64,000 bases of DNA from the NCBI GenBank assembly GCA_035048495.1, contig JASUTR010000156.1:1-64000 (forward strand), in the 5' to 3' direction. The notes below the pieces were generated by a model that was not told the origin of the DNA, searched no databases, and was given only the letters and a program-made list of their open reading frames with translations. The translations under genes and the position numbers were made by a program. Of this stretch, positions 44,821-59,934 are shown one piece after another (the stretch's first letter is position 1; every line of letters starts with the position of its first letter). The stretch is from Euptelea pleiosperma. Lineage: Eukaryota; Streptophyta; Magnoliopsida; Ranunculales; Eupteleaceae.

Positions 44821-47800
44821 ATTCCGAAGCCTATAACTTGTGACTTTTTCTCAACCGGACCTCGTAATTGGACTCAAACTCTTCCATTATTATTGTTTCA
44901 ACACATTGGAAGCGTTGGAATTAGATTCGTGACTGTCGAAACAAGTTAGCTCCATCCGTGCGTCAATGTCTTTAATTGGACTCAGTTTGAGGGTTACATT
45001 CCGTAGCCTATAACTTGTGACATTTTTGCAACCGGACCTCGTAATTGGACTCAAACTCTTGCAATACTATTGTTCCAAAACATTTGAAGTGTTGGGAAAA
45101 GATTGGTGACAGTCGAAACAAGTTAGCTCCATCCGTGCATCAACGTCTTAAATTTGACTCAGTTTGTGTCTTACATTCCGAAGCCTATAACTTGTGACTT
45201 TTTCGCAATCGACCTCGTAATTGGCCTCAAACTCTTCCATTACTATTGTTTCAACACATTTGAAGTGTTGGAATAAGATTCCTGACAGTCGAAACAAGTT
45301 AGCTCCATCCGTGCGTCAACGTCTCAAATTGGACTCAGTTTGTGTGTTACATTCCGAAGCCTATAACTTGTGACTTTATAGCAACCGGACCTCGTAGTTG
45401 GACTCAAACTCTTCCACTACTATTGATCCAACACATTTGAAGTGTGGGAATAAGATTGGTGCCAGTCGAAACAAGTTAGCTCCATCCGTGCGTCAATGTC
45501 TTTAATTGGACTCAGTTTGTATTTTATATTCCGAAGCCTATAACTTGTGACTTTTTGCAAACCGGACCTCGTAATTGGACTCAAACTCTTCCATTACTAT
45601 TGTTTCAAACACATTTGAAGTGTTGGAATAAGATTCGTGACAGTCGACACAAGTTAGCTCCATCCGTGCGTCAATGTCTTAATTGGACTCAGTTTGTGTG
45701 TTACATTCCGAAGCCAATAACTTGTGACTTTTTCGCAACCGGACCTCGCATTGGACTCAAACTCTTCCATTACTATTGTTCAACACTTTGAAGTGTTGGA
45801 ACAAGATTCGAAATAGTCGAAACAAGTTAGGCTCCATCAGTGCGTCAACGTCTCAAATTGGACTCGTTTTGTGTCTTACATTCCGAAGCCTATAACTTGT
45901 GACTTTTTCGCAACCGGACCTCGTAATTGGACTCAAACTCTTCCATTATTATTGTTTCAACACATTGGAAGCGTTGGAATTAGATTCGTGACAGTCGAAA
46001 CAAGTTAGCTCCATCTGTGCGTCAATGTCTTTAATTGGACTCAGTTTGTGTGTTACATTCCGAAGCCTATAACTTGTGACTTTTTCTCAACCGGACCTCG
46101 TAATTGGACTCAAACTCTTCCAATACTATTGTTTCAACACATTTGAAGTGTTGGATCAAGATTCGGACAGTCGAAACAAGTTAGCTCCATCCGTGCGTCA
46201 ATGTCTTTAATTGGATTCAGTTTGGTGTTACATTCCGAAGCCTATAACTTGTGACTTTTTGCAACCGGACCTCGTAATTGGACTCAAACTCTTGCATACT
46301 ATTGTTTCAAACATTTGAAGTGTTGGAAAAGATTGGTGACAGTCGAAACAAGTTAGCTCCATCCGTGCGTCAACGTGTCAAATTGGACTAGTTTGTGTCT
46401 TACATTCCGAAGCCTATAACTTGTGACTTTTTCGCAACCGGACCTCGTAATTGGACTCAAACTCTTCCATTACTATTGTTTCAACACATTTGAAGTGTTG
46501 GAAATAGATTCGTGAGTCGAAACAAGTTAGCTCCATCCGTGCGTCAATGTCTTTAATTGGACTCAGTTTGTGTGTTACATTCCGAAGCCTATAACTTGTG
46601 ACTTTTTCGCAACCGGACCTCGTAATTGGACTCAAACTCTTCCATTACTATTGTTTCAACACATTTGAAGTGTTGGAACAAGATTCGACAGTCGAAACAA
46701 GTTAGCTCCATCCGTGCGTCAACGTCTCAAATTGGACTCGGTTTGTGTCTTACATTCCGAAGCCTATAACTTGTGACTTTTTCGCAACCGGACCTCGTAA
46801 TTGGACTCAAACTCTTCCATTATTATTGTTTCAACACATTGGAAGCGTTGGAATTAGATTCGTGACAGTCGAAACAAGTTAGCTCCATCGTGCGTCAATG
46901 TCTTTAATTGGACTCAGTTTGTGTGTTACATTCCGAAGCCTATAACTTGTGACTTTTTCTCAACCGGACCTCGTAATTGGACTCAAACTCTTCCATACTA
47001 TTGTTTCAACACATTTGAAGTGTTGGAACAGATTCGGAACAGTCGAAACAAGTTAGCTCCATCCGTGCGTCAATGTCTTTAATTGGACTCAGTTTGTGGT
47101 TACATTCCGAAGCCTATAACTTGTGACTTTTTGCAACCACCTCGTAATTGGACTCAAACTCTTCCATTACTATTGTTTCAAAACATTTGAAGTGTTGGAA
47201 AAGATTCGTGACAGTCGAAACAAGTTAGCTCCATCCGTGCGTCAATGTCTTTAATTGGACTCAGTTTGTGTTACATTCCGAAGCCTATAACTTGTGACTT
47301 TTTCGCAACCGGACCTCGTAATTGGACTCAAACTCTTCCATTATTGTTTCAACACATTTGAAGTGTTGGAAATAGATTCGTGACAGTCGAAACAAGTTAG
47401 CTCCATCCGTGCGTCAATGTCTTTAATTGGACTCAGTTTGTGGTTACATTCCGAAGCCTATAACTTGTGACTTTTTCTCAACCGGACCTCGTAATTGGAC
47501 TCAAACTCTTCCATTATTATTGTTTCAACACATTGAAGCGTTGGAATTAGATTCGTGACAGTCGAAACAAGTTAGCTCCATCCGTGCGTCAATGTCTTTA
47601 ATTGGACTCAGTTTGGGTTACATTCCGTAGCCTATAACTTGTGACTTTTTGCAACCGGACCTCGTAATTGGACTCAAACTCTTGCATTATTGTTCAAAAC
47701 ATTTGAAGTGTTGGAAAAGATTGGTGACAGTCGAAACAAGTTAGCTCCATCCGTGCGTCAACGTCTTAATTGGACTCAGTTTGTGTTTACATTCCGAAGC

Positions 47801-49882
47801 CTATAACTTGTGACTTTTTCGCAATCGGACCTCGTAATTGGACTCAAACTCTTCCATTACTATTGTTTCAACACATTTGAAGTGTTGGAAAAGATGACAG
47901 TCGAAACAAGTTAGCTCCATCCGTGCGTCAACGTCTAATTGGACTCAGTTTGTGTGTTACATTCCGAAGCCTATAACTTGTGACTTTTCGCAACCGGACC
48001 TCGTAATTGGACTCAAACTCTTCCACTACTATTGTTCCAACACATTTGAAGTGTGGGAATAAGATTGGTGACAGTCGAAACAAGTTAGCTCCATCCGTGC
48101 GTCAATGTCTTTAATTGGACTCAGTTTGTGTTTACATTCCGAAGCCTATAACTTGTGACTTTTTTGCAACCGGACCTCGTAATTGGACTCAAACTCTTCC
48201 ATTACTATTGTTTCAACACATTTGAAGTGTTGGAATAAGATTCGTGACAGTCGAAACAAGTTAGCTCCATCCGTGCGTCAATGTCTTTAATTGGACTCAG
48301 TTTGTGTGTTACATTCCGAAGCCTATAACTTGTGACTTTTTCGCAACCGGACCTCGCAATTGGACTCAAACTCTTCCATTACTATTGTTTCAACACATTT
48401 GAAGTGTTGGAACAAGATTCGATAGTCGAAACAAGTTAGCTCCATCCGTGCGTCAACGTCTAATTGGACTCAGTTTGTGTCTTACATTCCGAAGCCTATA
48501 ACTTGTGACTTTTTCGCAACCGGACCTCGTAATTGGACTCAAACTCTTCCATTATTGTTTCAACACATTGAAGCGTTGGAATAGATTCGTGACAGTCGAA
48601 ACAAGTTAGCTCCATCGTGCGTCAATGTCTTTAATTGGACTCAGTTTGTGTGTTACATTCCGAAGCCTATAACTTGTGACTTTTTCTCAACCGGACCTCG
48701 TAATTGGACTCAAACTCTTCCATACTATTGTTTCAACACATTTGAAGTGTTGGATCAAGATTCGGAACAGTCGAAACAAGTTAGCGCCATCCGTGCGTCA
48801 ATGTCTTTAATTGGACTCAGTTTGTGTGTTACATTCCGAAGCCTATAACTTGTGACTTTTTCGCAACCGGACCTCGTAATTGGACTCAAACTCTTCCATT
48901 ACTATTGTTTTAACATTTGAAGTGTGGAATAAGATTCGTGACAGTCGAAACAAGTTAGCTCCATCCGTGCGTCAATGTCTTTAATTGGACTCAGTTTGAG
49001 GGTTACATTCCGTAGCCTATAACTTGTGACATTTTTGCAACCGGACCTCGTAATTGGACTCAAACTCTTCCAATACTATTGTTTCAAAACATTTGAAGTG
49101 TTGGGAAAAGATTGATGACAGTCGAAACAAGTTAGCTCCATCCGTGCGTCAACGTCTTTAAATTGGACTCAGTTTGTGTCTTACATTCCGAAGCCTATAA
49201 CTTGTGACTTTTCGCAACCGGACCTCGTAATTGGACTCAAACTCTTCCATTACTATTGTTTCAACACATTTGAAGTGTTGGAATTAGATTCGTGACAGTC
49301 GAAACAAGTTAGCTCCATCCGTGCGTCAATGTCTTTAATTGGACTCAGTTTGTGTGTTACATTCCGAAGCCTATAACTTGTGACTTTTTCTCAACCGGTC
49401 CTCGTAATTGGACTCAAACTCTTCATTACTATTGTTTCAACACATTTGAAGTGTTGGAACAAGATTCGGAACAGTCGAAACAAGTTAGCTCCATCCGTGC
49501 GTCAATGTCTTTAATTGGACTCAGTTTGTGTGTTACATTCCGAAGCCTATAACTTGTGACTTTTTCTCAACCGGACCTCGTAATTGGACTCAAACTCTTC
49601 ATTACTATTGTTTAACACATTTGAAGTGTGGGAATAAGATTCGTGACAGTCGAAAAGTTAGCTCCATCCGTGCGTCAATGTCTTTAATTGGACTCAGTTT
49701 GAGGGTTACATTCCGTAGCCTATAACTTGTGATTTTTGCAACCGGACCTCGTAATTGGACTCAAACTCTTGCATACTATTGTTTCAAATATTTGAAGTGT
49801 TGGGAAAAGATTGATGACAGTCGAAACAAGTTAGCTCCATCCGTGCGTCAACGTTTAAATTGGACTCAGTTTGTTACATTCC
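44821..49882 (+). repeat. Block B monomers, onset of frequent small deletions
   Basis: The first few copies are near full length; from about 45.5 kb single-base and few-base losses become frequent (gactttttgcaaacc, caacgtgtc, gatgacag, cttccattattgtttc). 45,527-47,0xx parallels 41,997-43,5xx by gtattttat, gtcgacac and gaagccaataac. No sequence unrelated to the satellite is seen. Confidence 0.86.
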
Positions 49883-50054
49883 GAAGCCTATAACTTGTGA
49901 CTTTTTCGCAACCGGACCTCGTAATTGGACTCAAACTCTTCCATTACTATTGTTTCAACACATTTGAAGTGTTGGAATTAGATTCGTGACAGTCGAAACA
50001 AGTTAGCTCCATCCGTGCGTCAATGTCTTTAATTGGACTCAGTTTGTGTGTTAC

Positions 50055-50570
50055 ATTCCGAAGCCTATAACTTGTACTTTTTGTCAACCGGACCTCGTAA
50101 TTGGACTCAAACTCTTCCATTACTATTGTTTCAACACATTTGAAGTGTTGGAACAATATTCGGAACAGTCGAAACAAGTTAGCTCCATCCGTGCGTCAAT
50201 GTCTTTAATTGGACTCAGTTTGTGGTTACATTCCGAAGCCTATAACTTGTGACTTTTTGCAACCGGACCTCGTAATTGGACTCAAACTCTTGCATTACTA
50301 TTGTTTCAAACATTTGAAGTGTTCGAAAAGATTGGTGACAGTCGAAACAAGTTAGCTCCATGCGTCAACGTCTAATTGGACTCAGTTTGTGTCTTACATT
50401 CCGAAGCCTATAACTTGTGACTTTTTCGCAACCGGACCTCGTAATTGGACTCAAACTCTTCCATTACTATTGTTTCAACACATTGAAGTTGGAAATAGAT
50501 TCGTGACAGTCGAAACAAGTTAGCTCCATCCGTGCGTCAATGTCTTTAATTGGACTCAGTTTGTGTGTAC
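50055..50570 (+). repeat. Partial gamma-delta-epsilon cassette
   Basis: Gamma (cttgtactttttgtc, acaatattcgg), delta (gattggtgac, catgcgtcaacg) and an epsilon relative (cattgaagttgg) occur without alpha and beta, all shortened (516 bp for three monomers). Confidence 0.78.
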
Positions 50571-51616
50571 ATTCCGAAGCCTATAACTTGTGACTTTTTC
50601 TCAACCGGACCTCGTAATTGGACTCAAACTCTTCCATTACTATTGTTTCAACACATTTGAAGTGTTGGAACAAGATTCGGAACAGTCGAAACAAGTTAGC
50701 TCCATCCGTGCGTCAATGTCTTTAATTGGACTCAGTTTGTGTGTTACATTCCGAAGCCTATAACTTGTGACTTTTTCTCAACCGGACCTCGTAATTGGAC
50801 TCAAACTCTTCCATTACTATTGTTTAACACATTTGAAGTGTGGAATAGATTCGTGACAGTCGAAACAAGTTAGCTCCATCCGTGCGTCAATGTCTTTAAT
50901 TGGACTCAGTTTGTGTGTTACATTCCGAAGCCTATAACTTGTGACTTTTTCGCAACCAGTCCTCGTAATTGGACTCAAACTCTTCCATTACTATTGTTTC
51001 AACACATTTGAAGTGTTGGAACAAGATTCGGAACAGTCGAAACAAGTTAGCTCCATCCGTGCGTCTCTTTAATTGGACTCAGTTTGTGTGTTACATTCCG
51101 AAGCCTATAACTTGTGACTTTTTCTCAACCGGACCTCGTAATTGGACTCAAACTCTTCCATTACTATTGTTTTAACACATTTTGTGTGGGAATAAGATTC
51201 GTGACAGTCGAAACAAGTTAGCTCCATCCGTGCGTCAATGTCTTTAATTGGACTCAGTTTGAGGGTTACATTCCTAGCCTATAACTTGTGACATTTTTGC
51301 AACCGGACCTCGTAATTGGACTCAAACTCTTGCAATACTATTGTTTCAAAATTTGAAGTGTTGGGAAAAGATTGATGACAGTCGAAACAAGTTAGCTCCA
51401 TCCGTGCATCAACGTCTTTAATTGACTCAGTTTTTGTCTACATTCCGAAGCCTATAACTTGTGACTTTTTCGCAACCGGACCTCGTAATTGGACTCAAAC
51501 TCTTCCATTACTATTGTTTCAACACATTTGAAGTGTTGGAATAGATTCGTGACAGTCGAAACAAGTTAGCTCCATCCGTGCGTCAATGTCTTTAATTGGA
51601 CTCAGTTTGGTGTTAC
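50571..51616 (+). repeat. Block B linker monomers
   Basis: Six monomers, including the ccagtcc and gcgtctcttta pair (~50,95x-51,07x) also seen at 39.1-39.2 kb, a gagggttac monomer and a gcatcaacgtcttta monomer. Several have small losses. Confidence 0.82.
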
Positions 51617-52494
51617 ATTCCGAAGCCTATAACTTGTGACTTTTTCGCAACCGGTCCTCGTAATTGGACTCAAACTCTTCCATTACTATTGTTTCAACAC
51701 ATTTGAAGTGTTGGAACAAGATTCAGCACAGTCGAAACATGTTAGCTCCATCCGTGCGTCAACGTTCAAATTGGACTCAGTTTGTGTGTTACATTCCGAA
51801 GCCTATAACTTGTGACTTATCGCAACCGGACCTCGTAATTGGACTCAAACTCTTCCACTACTATTGTTCCAACACATTTGAAGTGTTGGAATAAGATTCT
51901 GACAGTCGAAACAAGTTAGCTCCATCCGTGCGTCAATGTCTTTAATTGGACTCAGTTTGTGTGTTACATTCCGAAGCCTATAACTTGTACTTTTTGTCAA
52001 CCGGACCTCGTAATTGGACTCAAACTCTTCCATTACTATTGTTTCAACACATTTGAAGTGTTGGAACAATATTCGGAACAGTCGAAACAAGTTAGCTCCA
52101 TCCGTGCGTCAATGTCTTTAATTGGATTCAGTTTGTGGGTTACATTCCGTAGCCTATAACTTGTGACATTTTTGCAACCGGACCTCGTAATTGGACTCAA
52201 ACTCTTGCAATACTATTGTTTCAAAACATTTGAAGTGTTCGAAAAGATTGGTGACAGTCGAAACAAGTTAGCTCCATCCATGCGTCAATGTCAAATTGGA
52301 CTCAGTTTGTGTCTTACATTCCGAAGCCTATAACTTGTGACTTTTTCGCAACCGGACCTCGTAATTGGACTCAAACTCTTCCATTATTATTGTTTCAAAC
52401 AATTTGAAGCGTTGGAAATAGATTCGTGATAGTCGAAACAAGTTAGCTCCATCCGTGCGTCAATGTCTTTAATTGGACTCAGTTTGTGTGTTAC
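51617..52494 (+). repeat. Alpha-epsilon cassette 6
   Basis: Alpha (ggtcctcg, gattcagcacag, aaacatgttagc), beta (gacttatcg, ccactac, gttccaacac), gamma (cttgtactttttgtc, acaatattcgg, ggattcag), delta (catccatgcg) and epsilon (caatttgaagcgttgg, gtgatagtcg). The losses are small: 878 bp for five monomers. Confidence 0.87.
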
Positions 52495-55400
52495 ATTCCG
52501 AAGCCTATAACTTGTGACTTTTTCTCAACCGGACCTCGTAATTGGACTCAAACTCTTCCATTACTATTGTTTCAACACATTTGAAGTGTTGGAAGAGTTC
52601 GTGACAGTCGAAACAAGTTAGCTCCATCCGTGCGTCAATGTCTTTAATTGGACTCAGTTTGTGTGTTACATTCCGAAGCCTATAACTTGTGACTTTTTCT
52701 CAACCGGACCTCGTAATTGGACTCAAACTCTTCCATTACTATTGTTTCAACACATTTGAAGTGTTGGAAAAGATTCGTGACAGTCGAAACAAGTTAGCTC
52801 CATCCGTGCGTCAATGTCTTTAATTGGACTCAGTTTGTGTGTTACATTCCGAAGCCTATAACTTGTGACTTTTTCTCAACCGGACCTCGTAATTGGACTC
52901 AAACTCTTCCATTACTATTGTTTCAACACATTTGAAGTGTTGGAACAAGATTCGGAACAGTCGAAACAAGTTAGCACGTGCGTCAATTCTTTAATTGGAC
53001 TCAGTTTGTGTGTTACATTCCGAAGCCTATAACTTGTGACTTTTTCTCAACCGGACCTCGTAATTGGACTCAAACTCTTCCATTACTATTGTTTACACAT
53101 TTGAAGTGTTGGAATAAGATTCGTGACAGTCGAAACAAGTTAGCTCCATCCGTGCGTCAACGTCTTTAATTGGACTCAGTTTGTGTTTACATTCCGAAGC
53201 CTATAACTTGTGACTTTTTCGAACCGGACCTCGTAATTGGACTCAAACTCTTCCATTTATTGTTTCAACACATTTGAAGGTTGGAATTGATTCGTGACAG
53301 TCGAAACAAGTTAGCTCCATGTGCGTCAATGCTTTAATTGGACTCAGTTTGTGTGTTACATTCCGAAGCCTATAACTTGTGACTTTTTCTCAACCGGACC
53401 TCGTAATTGGACTCAAACTCTTCCAATACTATTGTTTCAACACATTTGAAGTGTTGGAATAGATTCGGACAGTCGAAACAAGTTAGCGCCATCCGTGCGT
53501 CAATGTCTTTAATTGGACTCAGTTTGTGTGTTACATTCCGAAGCCTATAACTTGTGACTTTTTCAACCGGACCTCGTAATTGGACTCAAACTCTTCCATT
53601 ACTATTGTTTAAACATTTGAAGTGTTGGAATAAGATTCGTGACAGTCGAAACAAGTTAGCTCCATCCGTGCGTCAATGTCTTTAATTGGACTCAGTTTGG
53701 TGTTACATTCCGAAGCCTATAACTTGTGACTTTTTTGCAACCGGACCTCGTAATTGGACTCAAACTCTTGCATACTATTGTTTCAAACATTTGAAGTGTT
53801 GGAAAAGATTGATGACAGTCGAAACAAGTTAGCTCCATCCGTGCGTCAATGTCTTTAATTGGACTCAGTTTGTGTCTTACATTCCGAAGCCTATAACTTG
53901 TGACTTTTTGCAACCGGACCTCGTAATTGGACTCAAACTCTTCCATTACTATTGTTTCAAACATTTGAAGTGTTGGAATTAGATTCGTGACAGTCGAAAC
54001 AAGTTAGCTCCATCCGTGCGTCAATGTCTTTAATTGGACTCAGTTTGTGTGTTACATTCCGAAGCCTATAACTTGTGACTTTTTCTCAACCGGACCTCGT
54101 AATTGGACTCAAACTCTTCCATTACTATTGTTTCAACACATTTGAAGTGTTGGAAAGATTCGGAACAGTCGAAACAAGTTAGCTCCATCCGTGCGTCAAT
54201 GTCTTTAATTGGACTCAGTTTGTGTGTTACATTCCGAAGCCTATAACTTGTGACTTTTCTCAACCGGACCTCGTAATTGGACTCAAACTCTTCCATTACT
54301 ATTGTTTTAACACATTTGAAGTGTTGGAATAAGATTCGTGACAGTCGAAACAAGTTAGCTCCATCCGTGCGTCAATGTCTTTAATTGGACTCAGTTTGGG
54401 TTACACGAAGCCTATAACTTGTGACTTTTTTCAACCGGACCTCGTAATTGGACTCAAACTCTTCCATTACTATTGTTTCAAACATTTGAAGTGTTGGAAA
54501 GATTGATGACAGTCGAAACAAGTTAGCTCCATCCGTGCGTCAATGTCTTAATTGGACTCAGTTTGTGTTACATTCCGAAGCCTTAACTTGTGACTTTTTC
54601 GCAACCGGACCTCGTAATTGGACTCAAACTCTTCCATTACTATTGTTTCAACACATTTGAAGTGTTGGAATAGATTCGTGACAGTCGAAACAAGTTAGCT
54701 CCATCCGTGCGTCAATGTCTTTAATTGGACTCAGTTTGTGTGTTACATTCCGAAGCCTATAACTTGTGACTTTTTCGCAACCGGACCTCGTAATTGGACT
54801 CAAACTCTTCCATTACTATTGTTTCAACACATTTGAAGTGTTGGAAAGATTCAGACAGTCGAAACAAGTTAGCTCCATCCGTGCGTCAACGTCTCAAATT
54901 GGACTCAGTTTGTGTGTTACATTCCGAAGCCTATAACTTGTGACTTTTTCGCAACCGGACCTCGTAATTGGACTCAAACTCTTCCACTACTATTGTTTCA
55001 ACACTTTGAAGTGTTGGAATAAGATTCATGACAGTCGAAACAAGTTAGCTCCATCCGTGCGTCAATGTCTTTAATTGGACTCAGTTTGTGTGTTACATTC
55101 CGAAGCCTATAACTTGTGACTTTTTGCAACCGGACCTCGTAATTGGACTCAAACTCTTCCATTACTATTGTTTCAACACATTTGAAGTGTTGGAACAAGA
55201 TTCAACAGTCGAAACAAGTTAGCTCCATCCGTGCGTCAATGTCTTTAATTGGACTCAGTTTGTGTGTTACATTCCGAAGCCTATAACTTGGACTTTTGCA
55301 ACCGGACCTCGTAATTGGACTCAAACTCTTCCATACTATTGTTTCAACACATTTGAAGTGTTGGAAAAGATTGGTAACAGTCGAAACAAGTTAGCTCCAT

Positions 55401-58400
55401 CCATGCGTCAATGTCTTTAATTGGACTCAGTTTGTGTGTTACATTCCGAAGCCTATAACTTGTGACTTTTTCGCAACCGGACCTCGTAATTGGACTCAAA
55501 CTCTTCCATTATTATTGTTTCAACACATTTGAAGTGTTGGAAAGATTTGACAGTCGAAACAAGTTAGCTCCATCCGTGCGTCAATGTCTTTAATTGGACT
55601 CAGTTGTGTGTTACATTCCGAAGCCTATAACTTGTGACTTTTTCTCAACCGGACCTCGTAATTGGACTCAAACTCTTCCATTACTATTGTTTCAAACATT
55701 TGAAGTGTTGGAAAAGATTGGAACAGTCGAAACAAGTTAGCTCCATCCGTGCGTCAATGTCTTTAATTGGACTCGGTTTGTGTGTTACATTCCGAAGCCT
55801 ATAACTTGTGACTTTTTCTCAACCGGACCTCGTAATTGGACTCAAACTCTTCCATTACTATTGTTTTCAACACATTTGAAGTTGGAATAGATTCGTGACA
55901 GTCGAAACAAGTTAGCTCCATCCGTGCGTCAATGTCTTTAATTGGACTCAGTTTGTGTGTTACATTCCGAAGCCTATAACTTGTGACTTTTTCGCAACCG
56001 GACCTCGTAATTGGACTCAAACTCTTCCATTACTATTGTTTAACACATTTGAAGTGTTGGAACAAGATTCGGAACAGTCGAAACAAGTTAGCTCCATCCG
56101 TGCGTCTCTTTAATTGGACTCAGTTTGTGTGTTACATTCCGAAGCCTATAACTTGTGACTTTTTCTCAACCGGACCTCGTAATTGGACTCAAACTCTTCC
56201 ATTACTATTGTTTTAAACATTTGAAGTGTGGGAATAAGATTCGTGACAGTCGAAACAAGTTAGCTCCATCCGTGCGTCAATGTCTTTAATTGGACTCAGT
56301 TTGTGTGTTACATTCCGAAGCCTATAACTTGTGACTTTTTGCAACCGGACCTCGTAATTGGACTCAAACTCTTCCATTACTATTGTTTCAACACATTTGA
56401 AGTGTTGGAAAAGATTGATGACAGTCGAAAAGTTAGCTCCATCCGTGCATCAACGTCTTTAAATTTGGACTCAGTTTGTGTTACATTCCGAAGCCTATAA
56501 CTTGTGACTTTTTCGCAACCGGACCTCGTAATTGGACTCAAACTCTTCCATTACTATTGTTTCAACACATTTGAAGTGTTGGAATAGATTCGTGACAGTC
56601 GAAACAAGTTAGCTCCATCCGTGCGTCAATGTCTTTAATTGGACTCAGTTTGAGGGTTACATTCCGAAGCCTATAACTTGTGACATTTTTGCAACCGGAC
56701 CTCGTAATTGGACTCAAACTCTTCCATACTATTGTTTCAACACATTTGAAGTGTTGGAAAAGATTCGGAACAGTCGAAACAAGTTAGCTCCATCCGTGCG
56801 TCAATGTCTTTAATTGGACTCAGTTTGTGTGTTACATTCCGAAGCCTATAACTTGTGACTTTTCTCAACCGGACCTCGTAATTGGACTCAAACTCTTCCA
56901 TTACTATTGTTTACACATTTGAAGTGTTGGAATAAGATTCGTGACAGTCGAAACAAGTTAGCTCCATCCGTGCGTCAATGTCTTTAATTGGACTCAGTTT
57001 GAGGGTTACATTCCGTAGCCTATAACTTGTGACATTTTTGCAACCGGACCTCGTAATTGGACTCAAACTCTTCCATTACTATTGTTCAAACATTTGAAGT
57101 GTTGGAAAAGATTGTGACAGTCGAAACAAGTTAGCTCCATCCGTGCGTCAATGTCTTAATTGGACTCAGTTTGTGTGTTACATTCCGAAGCCTATAACTT
57201 GTGACTTTTTCGCAACCGGACCTCGTAATTGGACTCAAACTCTTCCATTACTATTGTTTAACACATTTGAAGTTGGAATAAGATTCGGACAGTCGAAACA
57301 AGTTAGCTCCATCCGTGCGTCAATGTCTAATTGGACTCAGTTTGTGTTTACATTCCGAAGCTATAACTTGTGACTTTTGCAACCGGACGTAATTGGACTC
57401 AAACTCTTCATACTATTGTTCAACACATTTGAAGTGTTGGAAAAGATTGGTGACAGTCGAAACAAGTTAGCTCCATCCGTCAATGTCTTTAATTGGACTC
57501 AGTTTGTTTTACATTCCGAAGCCTATAACTTGTGACTTTTTGCAACCGGACCTCGTAATTGGACTCAAACTCTTCCATTACTATTGTTTCAACACATTTG
57601 AAGTGTTGGAATAGATTCGTGACAGTCGAAACAAGTTAGCTCCATCCGTGCGTCAATGTCTTTAATTGGACTCAGTTTGTGTGTTACATTCCGAAGCCTA
57701 TAACTTGTGACTTTTTCGCAACCGGACCTCGTAATTGGACTCAAACTCTTCCATTACTATTGTTTCAACACATTTGAAGTGTTGGAACAAGATTCGACAG
57801 TCGAAACAAGTTAGCTCCATCCGTGCGTCAATGTCTAATTGGACTCAGTTTGTGTTTACATTCCGAAGCCTATAACTTGTGACTTTTTCGCAACCGGACC
57901 TCGTAATTGGACTCAAACTCTTCCATTACTATTGTTTCAACACATTTGAAGTGTTGGAATAGATTCGTGACAGTCGAAACAAGTTAGCTCCATCCGTGCG
58001 TCAATGTCTTTAATTGGACTCAGTTTGTGTGTTACATTCCGAAGCCTATAACTTGTGACTTTTTTCAACCGGACCTCGTAATTGGACTCAAACTCTTCCA
58101 TTACTATTGTTTCAACACATTTGAAGTGTTGGAACAAGATTCGGACAGTCGAAACAAGTTAGCCATCCGTGCGTCAATCTTTAATTGGACAGTTTGTGTG
58201 TTACATTCCGAAGCCTATAACTTGTGACTTTTTCTCAACCGGACCTCGTAATTGGACTCAAACTCTTGCATATTATTGTTTCAAACACATTTGAAGTGTT
58301 GGAAAAGATTGTGACAGTCGAAACAAGTTAGCTCCATCCATGCGTCAACGTCTAATTGGAGTTTGTGTCTTACATTCCGAAGCCTATAACTTGTGACTTT

Positions 58401-59934
58401 TTCGCAACCGGACCTCGTAATTGGACTCAAACTCTTCCATTACTATTGTTTCAACACATTTGAAGTGTTTGGAATAGATTCGTGACAGTCGAAACAAGTT
58501 AGCTCCATCCGTGCGTCAATGTCTTTAATTGGACTCAGTTTGTGTGTTACATTCCGAAGCCTATAACTTGTGACTTTTTCTCAACGGACCTCGTAATTGG
58601 ACTCAAACTCTTCCAATACTATTGTTTCAACACATTTGAAGTGTTGGATCAAGATTCGGAACAGTCGAAACAAGTTAGCTCCATCGTGCGTCAATGTCTT
58701 TAATTGGACTCAGTTTGTGTTACATTCCGAAGCCTATAACTTGTGACTTTTTTCAACCGGACCTCGTAATTGGACTCAAACTCTTCCATTACTATTGTTT
58801 AACATTTGAAGTGTGGAATAAGATTCGTGACAGTCGAAACAAGTTAGCTCCATCCGTGCGTCAATGTCTTTAATTGGACTCAGTTTGAGGGTTACATTCC
58901 GTAGCCTATAACTTGTGACATTTTTGCAACCGGACCTCGTAATTGGACTCAAACTCTTCAATACTATTGTTTCAAACATTTGAAGTGTTGGGAAAAGATT
59001 GATGACAGTCGAAACAAGTTAGCTCCATCCGTGCGTCTGTCTTAATTGGACTCAGTTTGTGTCTTACATTCCGAAGCCTATAACTTGTGACTTTTTCGCA
59101 ACCGGACCTCGTAATTGGACTCAAACTCTTCCATTACTATTGTTTCAAACATTTGAAGTGTTGGAATTAGATTCGTGACAGTCGAAACAAGTTAGCTCCA
59201 TCCGTGCGTCAATGTCTTTAATTGGACTCAGTTTGTGTGTTACATTCGAAGCCTATAACTTGTGACTTTTTTCAACCGGTCCTCGTAATTGGACTCAAAC
59301 TCTTCCATTACTATTGTTTCAACACATTTGAAGTGTTGGAAAAGATTCGGAACAGTCGAAACAAGTTAGCTCCATCCGTGCGTCAATGTCTTTAATTGGA
59401 CTCAGTTTGTGTGTTACATTCCGAAGCCTATAACTTGTGACTTTTTCTCAACCGGACCTCGTAATTGGACTCAAACTCTTCATTACTATTGTTTAACACA
59501 TTTGAAGTGTGGGAATAGATTCGTGACAGTCGAAACAAGTTAGCTCCATCCGTGCGTCAATGTCTTTAATTGGACTCAGTTTGGGTTACATTCCGAAGCC
59601 TATAACTTGTGACTTTTTGCAACCGGACCTCGTAATTGGACTCAAACTCTTGCATACTATTGTTTCAAACATTTGAAGTGTTGGAAAAGATTGATGACAG
59701 TCGAAACAAGTTAGCTCCATCGTGCATCAACGTCTTAAATTGGACTCAGTTTGTCTTACATTCCGAAGCCTATAACTTGTGACTTTTTCGCAACCGGACC
59801 TCGTAATTGGACTCAAACTCTTCCATTACTATTGTTTCAACACATTTGAAGTGTTGGAATTAGATTCGTGACAGTCGAAACAAGTTAGCTCCATCGTGCG
59901 TCAATGTCTTTAATTGGACTCAGTTTGTGTTTAC
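52495..59934 (+). repeat. Deletion-rich block B monomers
   Basis: Forty-three monomers between anchors 52,495 and 59,935, none longer than 177 bp and most 169-176 bp; the shortest is 161 bp (57,352). At 54,401 the anchor itself is damaged (ttacacgaag). Missing bases fall mostly where monomer types differ. No alpha-epsilon cassette is clearly recognisable here, perhaps because type-defining bases are the ones lost. Confidence 0.87.
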